Source: Zeimonas sp964538505 (GTDB lineage: Bacteria; Pseudomonadota; Gammaproteobacteria; Burkholderiales; Burkholderiaceae_E). From it: 64,000 bases of DNA. The stretch is taken from the NCBI GenBank assembly GCA_964538505.1, contig CAZIDY010000008.1, forward strand, positions 42,430-106,429, written 5' to 3'. Each line of letters opens with the position of its first letter. Position 1 is the first letter of the stretch. Both the position numbers and the translations under genes were made by a program. The notes below the pieces were generated by a model, which was not told the DNA's origin, searched no databases, and was given only the letters and a program-made list of their open reading frames with translations. Below are positions 42,921 to 51,743 of this stretch, in pieces.

Positions 42921-42958
42921 CGTCGGCTCTCCTTCAGTCCGCCGGGCCGCGCGCCCGC

Positions 42959-43996
42959 CTACAGCCGCGACGCGAGCGCGCGCGTGAGCTCGGCCGCCGG
43001 AATCTCGCTGCAGCCGCTGGCGTTCTGCCCCGACCACAGGGGCGAGAAATCGCCGCTGCCCGTCGCCTCCGCCTTCGCACGCAGCGGCGCGACGTCGGCC
43101 GCCGCCAGCGGGAACTCGGGCGCCTGCGCGGCGATCGGTCCGAGCTCGCGCACGATGCGATTGACGATCGCGCGCGCCGGCCTTCCGGTGAAGACGTTCG
43201 TCACGGCCGTCGTTGCCGCCGCGCCGGCGGCGAGCGCCGCCCGATGCACCGCGCTCGTCTTCGCTTCCGGGCACAGCAGGTACGCGGTCCCGACCTGCAC
43301 GCCCTGCGCGCCGAGGGCGAGCGCCGCCGCGACGCCCGACGCATCGGCGATCCCTCCCGCGGCGATGACCGGAACGTGCACCGCCCGCGCGACCTGCGCG
43401 ACGAGCGCGAAGGTGCCAAGCTGCGAGGAGAGGTCGGCGGAGAGGAACATCGCTCGATGCCCGCCCGCATCGAGCCCCTGCGCGATGATGGCGTCGGCGC
43501 CGTGCGCCTCGAGCCACAGCGCTTCGTCGACCGTCGTCGCGCTCGACAGCACGCGCGCGCCGATCGCCTTGATCCGCGCGACGAGCCTCGGCGCGGGCAG
43601 GCCGAAATGGAAGCTCACCACGGGCGGACGCAGCTCGTCGAGCAGGGCGGCCGCGTCGTCGCCGAAGGGCACGCGCGCCGCGCCCGAGGGAATCGCCGAT
43701 TCGTCGACGCCGAGCTCGCGGTAGTAGCCCAGCAGCGCGTCGCGCCACGCGCGCTCGCGCTGCGGGCTGCGTGCCGGCATTTCGTGACAGAAGAAATTCA
43801 CGTTGAACGGACGATCGGTGCGCGCACGGATCGCCGCGACCTCGTCGCGCACCTCGTCCGGCGAAAGCATCGCGCACGGAAGCGAGCCGAGCGCGCCGGC
43901 GCCGGAAACGGCCGCGGCCAGCGCACTGCCCTGCACGCCGGCCATCGGCGCCTGGACGATTGGCAGTGCGATCCCGAGCAGCTGCTGCAGCGTCAT
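42959..43996 (-). CDS. Nitronate monooxygenase-family flavoprotein
   Basis: 345 residues. LPIVQAPMAGVQGSALAAAV (N-terminal FMN loop), DAIIAQGLDAGGHRAMF (the catalytic-His region of the NMO family), VIAAGGIADASGVAAALALG and VQVGTAYLLCPE define the family. It oxidises nitronates to carbonyl plus nitrite using FMN and O2. Possibly co-transcribed with the PEP mutase-family gene. Divergent from the ubiD-TRAP cassette, about 135 bases apart. Confidence 0.85.
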   Translation of the reverse strand: MTLQQLLGIALPIVQAPMAGVQGSALAAAVSGAGALGSLPCAMLSPDEVRDEVAAIRARTDRPFNVNFFCHEMPARSPQRERAWRDALLGYYRELGVDESAIPSGAARVPFGDDAAALLDELRPPVVSFHFGLPAPRLVARIKAIGARVLSSATTVDEALWLEAHGADAIIAQGLDAGGHRAMFLSADLSSQLGTFALVAQVARAVHVPVIAAGGIADASGVAAALALGAQGVQVGTAYLLCPEAKTSAVHRAALAAGAAATTAVTNVFTGRPARAIVNRIVRELGPIAAQAPEFPLAAADVAPLRAKAEATGSGDFSPLWSGQNASGCSEIPAAELTRALASRL

Positions 43997-44131
43997 GGAG
44001 GGCCTCCGGCCGGGCGACGAACTGCCGCATCGTACCCAAAGCGCGTCGCGGTGGCGTCGCACGCACTTCCCTCGCGCAGGGGCATCCTCTACGATGCTCG
44101 CGACAACAACGAACCCGGGAAGGAGGAGACC

Positions 44132-45535
44132 ATGGCCGGCAACGCGTCGGGCGTGCCGGTCGTCGCCGATCTCGGCGCGATCGTCAAATGGCTCGATCGT
44201 CACGGCCGGTTGGTGCGCGTGCGCTCGGAAGTCGATCCGGCGTACGAGCTTGCCGGCATCGCCGCACGATTCGAGGGCGGCCCGAGCGCGGTGCTCTTCG
44301 AGCGCGTGAAGGGCAGCCGCTATCCGGTGTTCACCGGCCTGTACTGGTCGCGCGAGCTGCTCGGCGCGCTCTTCGGACGTCCCGAACGCACGCTGCCGCA
44401 ATACGTATCGCAGTGCATTCGAGACTGGCAGCAGCGGCCCGTGGAGCCCGTCGTCGTCGAAACCGGCCCGGTGCTGCAGGTCACCGAGCCGAAGGTCGAC
44501 CTCGCGAAGCTGCCGATCCCGATCCACGCCGAGAAGGACGGCGGCCCGTATTTCGATGCAGGCGTCGTCATCGCACGCGACCCCGAAACCGGCGTGCGCA
44601 ACGCGTCGATCCAGCGCTTCATGGTCATCGGCACGGACCGGCTCGCGATCAACATCGATGCCGGGCGCCACCTCGAGACCTACCTCGAGAAGGCGGCCGC
44701 GCGCGGAGAATCACTGCCGTTCACGCTGAACGTGGGCGTAGGGCCGGGGCTGCATTTCTGCGCGGCCACGCCCGCCGAAGCCGCCCCGATCGACACCGAC
44801 GAACTGGGCATCGCCAGCGAGTTCCACGGGCAGCCGCTGCAGCTCGTCTCCGGCACGACGTCGCGGGTGGAGATGGTCGCCCACGCGATGTTCGCGCTCG
44901 AGTGCGAGATGATTCCGGGCGAGGTGCACGACGAGGGGCCGTTCGCGGAGGTCACCGGGTACTACGCGACGGTCGCGCCGCGCCCGCTCGTGCACGTCCG
45001 GCGCGTCCACCGACGCCGCCAGCCGGTGTTCCAGACCATTCTCTCCGGCGTCGAGGTCTTCAACTCGGTCGGCCTGCTCGGCGAGGCGAACGTGCTCACG
45101 CTGCTGCAGAAACAGGTGCCGGGCGTGAAGGACGTCTGGTTCTCGCACGGCGGCTGCGGCTTCTATCACGCGATCGTGCAGATCTCGCAGAAGCGTGCCG
45201 GCTGGGCGAAACAGGCGCTGATGGCTGCCTTCGCGGCCTTCCCGCCGCTGAAGATGGTCACCGTCGTCGACGACGACGTCGACATCCGCAATCCGTCCGA
45301 CGTGGAATGGGCGATGGCCACGCGCCTGGACCCCGAACACGGGATATTGCGGATCGACAAGGTGTTCGGACACGGACTCAATCCGTCTTTCCCCGACTAC
45401 TTCGGCAGCAAGGTCGGTTTCGACGCGACGCGGCCGTTCCCGCGAACGGCCGCCTACGACCGCGCGAAGGTGCGTGCTGTGTCGCTCGAGGCCTTCGACA
45501 TCCAGGTTCCCGATTCCACCAACCGATCGAGGTGA
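44132..45535 (+). CDS. UbiD-family decarboxylase
   Basis: 467 residues, strong AAGGAGG site. GVRNASIQRFMVIGTDRLAI, HEAHY-type segment ISEFHG-like GIASEFHGQPLQL, and the catalytic ECEMIPGEVHDEGPFAEVTG with two conserved Glu match the prenyl-FMN-dependent UbiD/AroY fold. Such enzymes (de)carboxylate aromatic or alpha,beta-unsaturated acids. No ubiX gene is nearby to make prFMN. The dctP gene starts five bases after the stop, so the enzyme and the TRAP importer form one operon; the substrate is probably the acid carried by the transporter. Confidence 0.88.
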   Translation: MAGNASGVPVVADLGAIVKWLDRHGRLVRVRSEVDPAYELAGIAARFEGGPSAVLFERVKGSRYPVFTGLYWSRELLGALFGRPERTLPQYVSQCIRDWQQRPVEPVVVETGPVLQVTEPKVDLAKLPIPIHAEKDGGPYFDAGVVIARDPETGVRNASIQRFMVIGTDRLAINIDAGRHLETYLEKAAARGESLPFTLNVGVGPGLHFCAATPAEAAPIDTDELGIASEFHGQPLQLVSGTTSRVEMVAHAMFALECEMIPGEVHDEGPFAEVTGYYATVAPRPLVHVRRVHRRRQPVFQTILSGVEVFNSVGLLGEANVLTLLQKQVPGVKDVWFSHGGCGFYHAIVQISQKRAGWAKQALMAAFAAFPPLKMVTVVDDDVDIRNPSDVEWAMATRLDPEHGILRIDKVFGHGLNPSFPDYFGSKVGFDATRPFPRTAAYDRAKVRAVSLEAFDIQVPDSTNRSR

Positions 45536-45540
45536 CAGTC

Positions 45541-46566
45541 ATGAAGCGTTCGACCTTCTCGAAGCTTGCCGCCCCCTTCGTCGCCGGCGCCATTGCGCTG
45601 GCCGCCCCGCTGGCCGCACCCGCTGCCGACATCACGCTCACCTACGCGTTCTTCGCGCCGGCCGGCACCTTTCCCGGCAAGCAGATGCAGCACTGGGCCG
45701 ACGAGATCTCCAAGCGAACCAACGGCAAGGTCGCCGTGCAGACCTTCCCCGGCGGCACGCTGCTCGGCGCGCGAGAGATGTACGACGGTGTCTCGAAGGG
45801 CGTCGCCGACATCGGGCTCGGCGCGCCGTCGTACGACCCGGGTCGCTTTCCGCTCACGTCGGGCGTCTCGCTGCCCGTGGGATTTCCGAGCGCCACCGTC
45901 GCCAGCCGCACGCTGTGGGAGCTGACGAAGGAGTTCCAGCCGAAGGAGTACGAGAACTTCAAGGTGATCGCGATGTTCACCACCGAGCCGGGCTACATTC
46001 AGTCGCGCAATCCCGCCGGCAACGCGGAACAACTCGCCGGAATGAAGCTGCGTGCCGCCGGCACCGGCGTGCCCGTGCTGCAGGCGCTGGGCGCGGCGCC
46101 GGTGGGCATGCCGATGCCGGAGGTGCCGCAAGCGGTGCAGACCGGCGTCATCGACGGCACGATGACCTCGCGCGAGGTGCTGCAGGACTTCAAGCTCGCC
46201 GAGACGCTGAAGTACGTCACCGACTATCCGACGGTGGTCGTCACCTTCGCCGCGGTGATGGACCGCAAGCGCTGGGAGAAGCTGCCGGATGACGTGAAGA
46301 AGGTCATCGACGAGCTCGGCCCCGAAATGGCGATCTGGACGGGCCAGTACCACGACCAGGAGAACGTCGCACGCGCGCTCGAGTGGTCGAAGAAGACGCA
46401 CGGGCTGCAGATCGTTCCGGTGGCCGACGACGAGCGCAAGCGCTGGGATGCGAAGCTCGAGCCGATGGTCTCGCAATGGACCGACGAGATGAAGGCGAAG
46501 GGACTGCCGGCCGAGCAGTACCTGAAGCGTCTGCGCGAGCTGCGCGACCAGTTTGCTCGCCAATGA
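45541..46566 (+). CDS. dctP: TRAP transporter substrate-binding protein (DctP family)
   Basis: 341 residues. Signal peptide ends near APAAD. LTYAFFAPAGTFPGKQMQHW, the binding-protein core GMKLRAAGTGVPVLQALGAAP (Arg contacts the substrate carboxylate), QTGVIDGTMTSREVL and VVTFAAVMDRKRWEKLPDDV are family signatures. It delivers an organic acid to the DctQM permease in the periplasm. Operon: ubiD family, dctP, dctQ, dctM. Confidence 0.9.
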   Translation: MKRSTFSKLAAPFVAGAIALAAPLAAPAADITLTYAFFAPAGTFPGKQMQHWADEISKRTNGKVAVQTFPGGTLLGAREMYDGVSKGVADIGLGAPSYDPGRFPLTSGVSLPVGFPSATVASRTLWELTKEFQPKEYENFKVIAMFTTEPGYIQSRNPAGNAEQLAGMKLRAAGTGVPVLQALGAAPVGMPMPEVPQAVQTGVIDGTMTSREVLQDFKLAETLKYVTDYPTVVVTFAAVMDRKRWEKLPDDVKKVIDELGPEMAIWTGQYHDQENVARALEWSKKTHGLQIVPVADDERKRWDAKLEPMVSQWTDEMKAKGLPAEQYLKRLRELRDQFARQ

Positions 46567-46620
46567 GCGCCCGCCAATGACACACCGACGAACGCGATTG
46601 CATCCGCCGGGCGCCTGGTG

Positions 46621-47115
46621 ATGAAGGGCCTCGATGCGCTGAACGTCTTCATGAACCGCGCGCTGGCGGCGGTCGCCGGCATCGCTCTTATCGCGATGAT
46701 GCTGTTCATCGTCGTCGACATGGTGCTGCGCGGGATCGGTCGCCCGGTCGCCGGCTCCTACGAGGTGATCGGCTGGTTGTCTGCCACCGCGATGGCGCTC
46801 GCGCTCGGCTACGCGCAGCTGCACAAGGGGCACATCGCGATCGACCTCGTCGTCGAGATGCTGGGGTCGCGAACCCGCGCGGTGATCGACGCGCTGATGG
46901 CCCTGGCGTCGCTGCTGCTCTTCGTGGCCGTTGCCTGGTACGTCGGGCGCTACGGCCTCGTGCTGCACGAGAGCGGCTCCCTGTCCGAGACGCTGAAGGC
47001 GATCGTCTACCCGTGGGTCTACATCGTCGCGATCGGGTGTGGGGGTCTGGCACTCGCTCTGCTCGTGGATTTTCTGCGCGCGCTGGCGCGCGCTTTCGTG
47101 AAGGGTGAAGGGTGA
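46621..47115 (+). CDS. dctQ: TRAP transporter small permease (DctQ family)
   Basis: 164 residues from ATG 46621 (a GTG at 46618 is in frame). Four TM helices with the family motif GRPVAGSYEVIGWLSATAMA after the first. The last residues (KGEG) and the stop come from a GTGAAGG heptamer array, so the C-terminus depends on repeat copy number. The stop lies inside the 5' arm of the hairpin that separates it from dctM. Confidence 0.88.
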   Translation: MKGLDALNVFMNRALAAVAGIALIAMMLFIVVDMVLRGIGRPVAGSYEVIGWLSATAMALALGYAQLHKGHIAIDLVVEMLGSRTRAVIDALMALASLLLFVAVAWYVGRYGLVLHESGSLSETLKAIVYPWVYIVAIGCGGLALALLVDFLRALARAFVKGEG

Positions 47116-47193
47116 AGGGTCAAGGGCGCCGAAGCGACCTGCCATCGGCGCCTCGCTGGTTTTCCCCTTCACCCTTCACCCTTCACCCTTCAC
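47098..47193. repeat. GTGAAGG heptamer hairpin between dctQ and dctM
   Basis: GTGAAGG units (47098-47126) are repeated inverted (47165-47193) with one mismatch in 29 bases. The 38-base loop contains a second perfect hairpin (GGCGCCGA 47125-47132 / TCGGCGCC 47145-47152). The dctQ stop (47113-47115) is in the 5' arm and the dctM ATG follows the 3' arm by ten bases. No Shine-Dalgarno precedes dctM. Same architecture as the atpD/atpC element. Confidence 0.85.
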
Positions 47194-47203
47194 TTGACCG
47201 CTC

Positions 47204-48514
47204 ATGGACCCGACTCTGGTAGCAGTAATCGGCCTCGCCGCGATGTTCGGCCTGATGGCCTTCGGCATGCCGATCGCGTTCGCGATGCTGCTGGCGGGCG
47301 TCCTGGGCAACGCGTATCTGTTGTCGGTGCCGGCGGCAACGCATCTGCTCGGGACCAACGTCTGGGACCAGTTCTCGTCGTACGGGCTGAGCGTGGTGCC
47401 GCTGTTCGTGCTGATGGGCCAGTTCGCCTATCGGGCCGGCATCACCGAGCGGCTGTACGACGCGGCCTACAAGTGGTTCGGACGCCTGCCCGGCGGGCTC
47501 GCCGGTACGACGATCGCCGCCTGTGCCGGCTTCTCGGCGATCTGCGGATCGAACTCGGCCACCGCGGCGACGATGGGAACGATCGCGCTGCCGCAGATGC
47601 GCCGCTACGGCTACGACCGCGCGCTGAGCACCGGTGCGGTCGCCGTCGGCGGCACGCTCGGCGTCGTCATCCCGCCGAGCGTCGTGATGATCGTCATCGC
47701 GGTGCAGACCGAGCAGTCACTGCTGCGGCTGTTCCTCGCCGGCATCGTGCCGGGCCTGATCCTCACCGTGCTCTTCCTCGGCACCGTGCTCGCGATGTGC
47801 CTGCGCAACCCGGTGCTCGGCCCGCCGGGGCCAGCGACGCCGATGCGCGAGAAGATCCGGTCGCTGTCGGGCGTCATCGAAACGCTGCTGCTGTTCGTGC
47901 TGGTAATGGGCGGACTCTACGTCGGCTGGTTCACGCCCACGGAGGCGGGCGCGGCCGGCTCCTTCGGTGCGCTCGCGATCGGGCTCGCGCGCCGCAAGCT
48001 GTCGCTCGCGTCGATCGTGACCGCGAGCGCCGAGACGCTGCGCATCTCGGCGATGGTCGTGCTGCTGATCACCGGAGCGGTGCTGTTCGGACGCTTCCTC
48101 ACCGTTTCGCGACTGCCTTTCGAACTCGCCGACTGGGCGGCCACGCTGCCGGTGGCGCCGGCGGTGATCCTGCTCGTCATCGCGGTCATCTATCTGATCG
48201 GCGGCGCGCTGATGGACGCACTCGGCTTCCTCGTCGTCACCGTGCCGATCTTCTTCCCGCTTGCGATCTCGCTCGGTTACGACCCGGTCTGGTTCACGAT
48301 CCTGCTGACGATCGTCACGACGATGGGCGCGGTGACCCCGCCGGTGGGCGTGAACGTTTTCATCGTCAACGGGCTGGCACCCGACGTGCCGATTCCGACG
48401 ATCTTCCTCGGCGTCCTGTACTTCATGTTCGCCTACGTCTTCTGCATCGCGCTGATGTGGTGGGTGCCCGAGACGGTGCTGTGGCTGCCTGATCTGATGT
48501 TGGGCCGGGGATAG
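47204..48514 (+). CDS. dctM: TRAP transporter large permease (DctM family)
   Basis: 436 residues, about twelve TM helices. LFGLMAFGMPIAFAMLLAGV, FSAICGSNSATAATMGTIAL and VVIPPSVVMIVIAVQTEQS are family signatures. It forms the Na+-driven membrane channel with DctQ. There is no ribosome site before the ATG, which follows the heptamer hairpin. It converges on the MFS exporter. Confidence 0.92.
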   Translation: MDPTLVAVIGLAAMFGLMAFGMPIAFAMLLAGVLGNAYLLSVPAATHLLGTNVWDQFSSYGLSVVPLFVLMGQFAYRAGITERLYDAAYKWFGRLPGGLAGTTIAACAGFSAICGSNSATAATMGTIALPQMRRYGYDRALSTGAVAVGGTLGVVIPPSVVMIVIAVQTEQSLLRLFLAGIVPGLILTVLFLGTVLAMCLRNPVLGPPGPATPMREKIRSLSGVIETLLLFVLVMGGLYVGWFTPTEAGAAGSFGALAIGLARRKLSLASIVTASAETLRISAMVVLLITGAVLFGRFLTVSRLPFELADWAATLPVAPAVILLVIAVIYLIGGALMDALGFLVVTVPIFFPLAISLGYDPVWFTILLTIVTTMGAVTPPVGVNVFIVNGLAPDVPIPTIFLGVLYFMFAYVFCIALMWWVPETVLWLPDLMLGRG

Positions 48515-48552
48515 GGAAGGGAGAAGGGGAGAACCGGGGGCGGGCTCCGGTT
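48515..48552. repeat. Composite GAAGGG array and AACCGG palindrome at dctM 3' end
   Basis: GGAAGGGAGAAGGGGAGAACC is followed by an inverted repeat AACCGG (48532-48537) / CCGGTT (48547-48552). Layout and sequence match the folE 3' element, with a shorter palindrome. It lies between two convergent stop codons and could terminate transcription on both strands. Confidence 0.65.
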
Positions 48553-50097
48553 TCATGCCTCCGCGGCGAGGGCCGAACTGCTCGCTTCTGTCTTCGTCGG
48601 CCGTAGCAACAGGATCAGTGGCAGCGCGGCGATCGTCACCCACATCATCAGCCGGAAGTCCTGCAGGTAGGCGAGCATGGCGGCCTGTCGCGCGACCTCG
48701 GCTTCGATCAGCGCAAGGCCCTGCGGTGTGGTCGGATCGAGCGCTCCTGTGTCGACGGCCGCGCGCAGCGGAAGGCTGAACGGGTTGATGTACGGCACGA
48801 GCGTTGCGCGGCTCGACTGCGTCCAGCGTGCGAGCGCCGTGATCGCCACGGACACGCCGATGCTCATCCCGATGTTGCGAACGAGGCTGTACAGCGCCGC
48901 GCCCTCGTTGCGAAAACGCGGCGCGAGCGTCGAGAAGGAGACGGTCGACAGCGGTACGAACAGGAAGCCCAGGCCGAACCCCTGCACGACGCCGGTACGC
49001 ACGATGTCCCAGCCGCCGGTATCCAGGTTGAAGTGCGTCATCTCCCATTGGGAGATCGCGGTGAGCGCAAGACCGACGAGCAGCTGCAGGCGCACGTCGA
49101 CGCGCCCTGACAGGCGACCGACGAAGAGCATCACCGCCATCGTTCCGATGCCGCGTGGCGCGAGCAGCAGCCCGACGTCGACGACCGGGTAGCCCATCAG
49201 GTTCTGCAGGTACGGCGGCAGCAGCGTCATCGTGGTGAGCAGGATCATGCCGACGACGAAGATGAGCAGGAGGCCGACGACGAAGTTGCGGTCGCGAAAG
49301 AGCTGCGGCTCGAGGAACGGATGCTCGTGGGTACACGTGTGCATCACGAACAGGTACAGCGCGGCCGCCGACAGGATCGCCTCGACGACGATTTCCGTGC
49401 TCGCGAACCAGTCGAGCGTACCGCCGCGATCAATCATCATCTGGAACGCGCCGATCGCCAGGCTCAGCATCGCGAAGCCGAACCAGTCGAATCGCCGCGC
49501 ACGATCGAGCGGCGTCTCGTGCACGTAGGCGGCAATGCCGAACCACGCCAGGATGCCGAACGGCAGGTTGATATAGAAGACCCACCGCCAGTCGTAGTAC
49601 TCGGTGAGCCAGCCGCCCAGCGTGGGCCCGAGAATCGGGCCGACCATCACGCCCAGCCCCCACAGCGCCATCGCCGATCCGTGCTGCTCGCGCGGATAGG
49701 TGTCGAGCAGAACCGCCTGCGAAAGCGGAACGAGGCTCGCGCCGAACACGCCCTGCAACAGCCGGAACAACACGATCTGGTCGAGGTTCTGCGCCGCGCC
49801 ACAAAGCATCGACGTGATCGTGAAGCCGACCACCGACCACAGGAACAGCCGCTTGCGGCCGAAGCGCTCGGCGAGGAAGCCGGTGAGCGGCATGCAGATC
49901 GCGGCAGCGACGATGTAGGAGGTCAGCACCCACGAGATCTGCTCGTAGGTTGCGCCCATCGTCCCCTGCATGTGCGGCAACGCGACGTTGGCGATCGTCG
50001 TGTCGAGCGCCTGCATGATGGTGGCGAGCATCACCGACACGGTGATGAGGCCGCGGTGCGACGCGGCCGGCTCTACCGCAGGAGCCGCTCGAGCCAC
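48553..50097 (-). CDS. emrB: DHA2-type MFS drug exporter (EmrB-like)
   Basis: 514 residues from GTG 50097, a likely start because it overlaps the emrA remnant's 3' end by 25 bases as in emrAB operons. The 14-TM DHA2 pattern includes MQALDTTIANVALPHMQG, LAERFGRKRLFLWSVVGF and GLGVMVGPILGPTLGGWL. It exports hydrophobic toxicants through a tripartite pump with EmrA. With emrA broken here it may have lost its partner or use another adaptor. Confidence 0.85.
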   Translation of the reverse strand: MARAAPAVEPAASHRGLITVSVMLATIMQALDTTIANVALPHMQGTMGATYEQISWVLTSYIVAAAICMPLTGFLAERFGRKRLFLWSVVGFTITSMLCGAAQNLDQIVLFRLLQGVFGASLVPLSQAVLLDTYPREQHGSAMALWGLGVMVGPILGPTLGGWLTEYYDWRWVFYINLPFGILAWFGIAAYVHETPLDRARRFDWFGFAMLSLAIGAFQMMIDRGGTLDWFASTEIVVEAILSAAALYLFVMHTCTHEHPFLEPQLFRDRNFVVGLLLIFVVGMILLTTMTLLPPYLQNLMGYPVVDVGLLLAPRGIGTMAVMLFVGRLSGRVDVRLQLLVGLALTAISQWEMTHFNLDTGGWDIVRTGVVQGFGLGFLFVPLSTVSFSTLAPRFRNEGAALYSLVRNIGMSIGVSVAITALARWTQSSRATLVPYINPFSLPLRAAVDTGALDPTTPQGLALIEAEVARQAAMLAYLQDFRLMMWVTIAALPLILLLRPTKTEASSSALAAEA

Positions 50098-50608
50098 GCC
50101 GACCTGGATGCGAAGCCGAACAGCGTTCGCCGATGCCCGGTGTCGACCCGCACCGTCGCGCTCAGCCCCGCACGCAACGGCGGCGCATCGGGTTGCTGGT
50201 CGAGGCGAACGCGTAACGGGACGCGCTGTGCGACCTTGACCCAGTTGCCGCTGGCGTTCTGCGGCGGCAGGATCGAGAACTCGGCGCCGGTCGCCGGGCT
50301 CAGGCTTTCGACGACGCCGGTCCACACGTGCTTCGGCCAGGTGTCGATGCGCACCTCGACCGGCTGTCCTGGCCGGACGTGCGTCAGCTCCTTTTCCGGG
50401 AAGTTCGCTTCGATCCACGGTTGCACGTCGGCCACGAGAGCCGCCACGGTTGCGCCGGCCGCAACGAACTGCCCGGGTTTCGGCAGGTGACTGACGGTGC
50501 CGTCGATCGATGCACGCACTTCGGCGCGCGAGAGATCGAGTCTTGCCCCGTCGCATCCGCTTCCGGGTCGCGCTGCGCAACCCCTGCGGACCGGGTGTCG
50601 TCGTTCAT
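50073..50608 (-). pseudogene. Internally deleted EmrA/HlyD-type adaptor
   Basis: The 3' part in one frame encodes the C-terminal half of an EmrA/HlyD adaptor: EVRASIDGTVSHLPKPGQFV, WIEANFPEKELTHVRPGQ, ATGAEFSILPPQNASGNWVK, VRLDQQPDAPPLRAGLSA. A plausible N-terminus (MNDDTRSAGVAQ, ATG 50608) lies in another frame only ~90 bases upstream. The TM helix, first lipoyl half and coiled coil are missing, and a frame change joins the two pieces. A deletion of several hundred bases is the simplest explanation. Confidence 0.6.
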
Positions 50609-50764
50609 GGCACCCGCCGGGTCCTGGCTGCCTTGCAATCGACCTGCCGGCTTCGGATGCGGCAATCGCCTGTGCACACGCAAGGCGCTTGCGCAGGCGC
50701 AAGGCCCTCCCGGCCGCAACGGGCTATCCTTCCCACCTGCACTACGCACTCCCGCAGGAACCCC

Positions 50765-51724
50765 GTGCTCTCCTACGCCACGCGACTGCTCGCACGCAGC
50801 CGCCGCCTCTTCGTGTCGCTGATGAAGGTCATGCTGCCGGTGATGATCGCCGTGCAGCTCGCCCAGCATTGGGGCTGGATCGAAGCGCTCGGCCATGCGA
50901 TCGCGCCGGCGATGGGCTGGCTCGCGTTGCCGCCGGAAGCGGGCCTGGTATGGATCACCGGCGCCTTCATCGGCATCTACGGCGCGATCGCCGCGATGAT
51001 CGGGCTCGCGGCGCAGCTCGAGCTCACCGCGGGGCAGCTGAGCGCGCTGTGCGCGATGCTGCTGTTCGCGCACGCGCTGCCGGTCGAGCAGTCGATCGTG
51101 CGCCGGGCAGGCGCAAGCTTCTGGGCCACCGGCGCGTTACGCGTCGGAGTCGCACTCGTCTATGGCGGTGCGGTCGCCTGGTTGAGCCGCCTGACCGGCT
51201 TCATGGACGAGCCGGTGTCGCTCGCGTGGATGCAGGCCTCGTCGTCCTCCGGCAACTCGGGGCTGTGGGCGTGGGCGCAGCAGACGGCGCTGTCGCTCGT
51301 GATGACCTTCGTCATCCTCGTCGCGCTGCTCGTGTTGCTCGACGCGCTCGAACGCAGCGGCATCACGCGACGCATCACGTCGATGCTCACGCCGCTGCTG
51401 CGCTTCTCGGGGCTCGATGCACGGGCAGCGCCGGTGACCACCGTCGGCGTGCTGCTCGGCCTCACCTACGGCGGCGCACTGATCATCGAGGAATCGGAGA
51501 AGCAGCAGTTCGACGCGCGCACACGCTTTCTCGCGCTCGCGTGGCTTTCGCTGTCGCACGCGCTGATCGAGGACACGGTGCTGCTGCTGGCCGTCGGCGC
51601 GAACCTGTGGATCGTCCTCGTCGGACGCGTCCTGATCACGCTGCTGCTGATCGCCGCACTCGCGCGACTGCTCGGCGAGCCGGGCGCGAAGGCGCCGGTC
51701 GCCGGCATGCCGGCACCCGGCTGA
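50765..51724 (+). CDS. Nucleoside-recognition (Gate) domain membrane protein
   Basis: 319 residues, GTG start with AGGA six bases upstream. Eight or so TM helices; the Gate/nucleoside-recognition pattern is seen in LPPEAGLVWITGAFIGIYGA and LGLTYGGALIIEESEK, with LALAWLSLSHALIEDTVLLL. Related proteins include YjiG/SpmAB-type and nucleoside transporters. Substrate unknown. Followed 19 bases later by the FAD oxidoreductase. Confidence 0.75.
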   Translation: MLSYATRLLARSRRLFVSLMKVMLPVMIAVQLAQHWGWIEALGHAIAPAMGWLALPPEAGLVWITGAFIGIYGAIAAMIGLAAQLELTAGQLSALCAMLLFAHALPVEQSIVRRAGASFWATGALRVGVALVYGGAVAWLSRLTGFMDEPVSLAWMQASSSSGNSGLWAWAQQTALSLVMTFVILVALLVLLDALERSGITRRITSMLTPLLRFSGLDARAAPVTTVGVLLGLTYGGALIIEESEKQQFDARTRFLALAWLSLSHALIEDTVLLLAVGANLWIVLVGRVLITLLLIAALARLLGEPGAKAPVAGMPAPG

Positions 51725-51743
51725 CGCGAACGCAGCCGACCCG

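Noticed and set aside
47098..47193. CRISPR-like array in the heptamer repeats
   Set aside because: Units are seven bases with no spacers; they form one inverted pair, not direct repeats separated by unique sequence.
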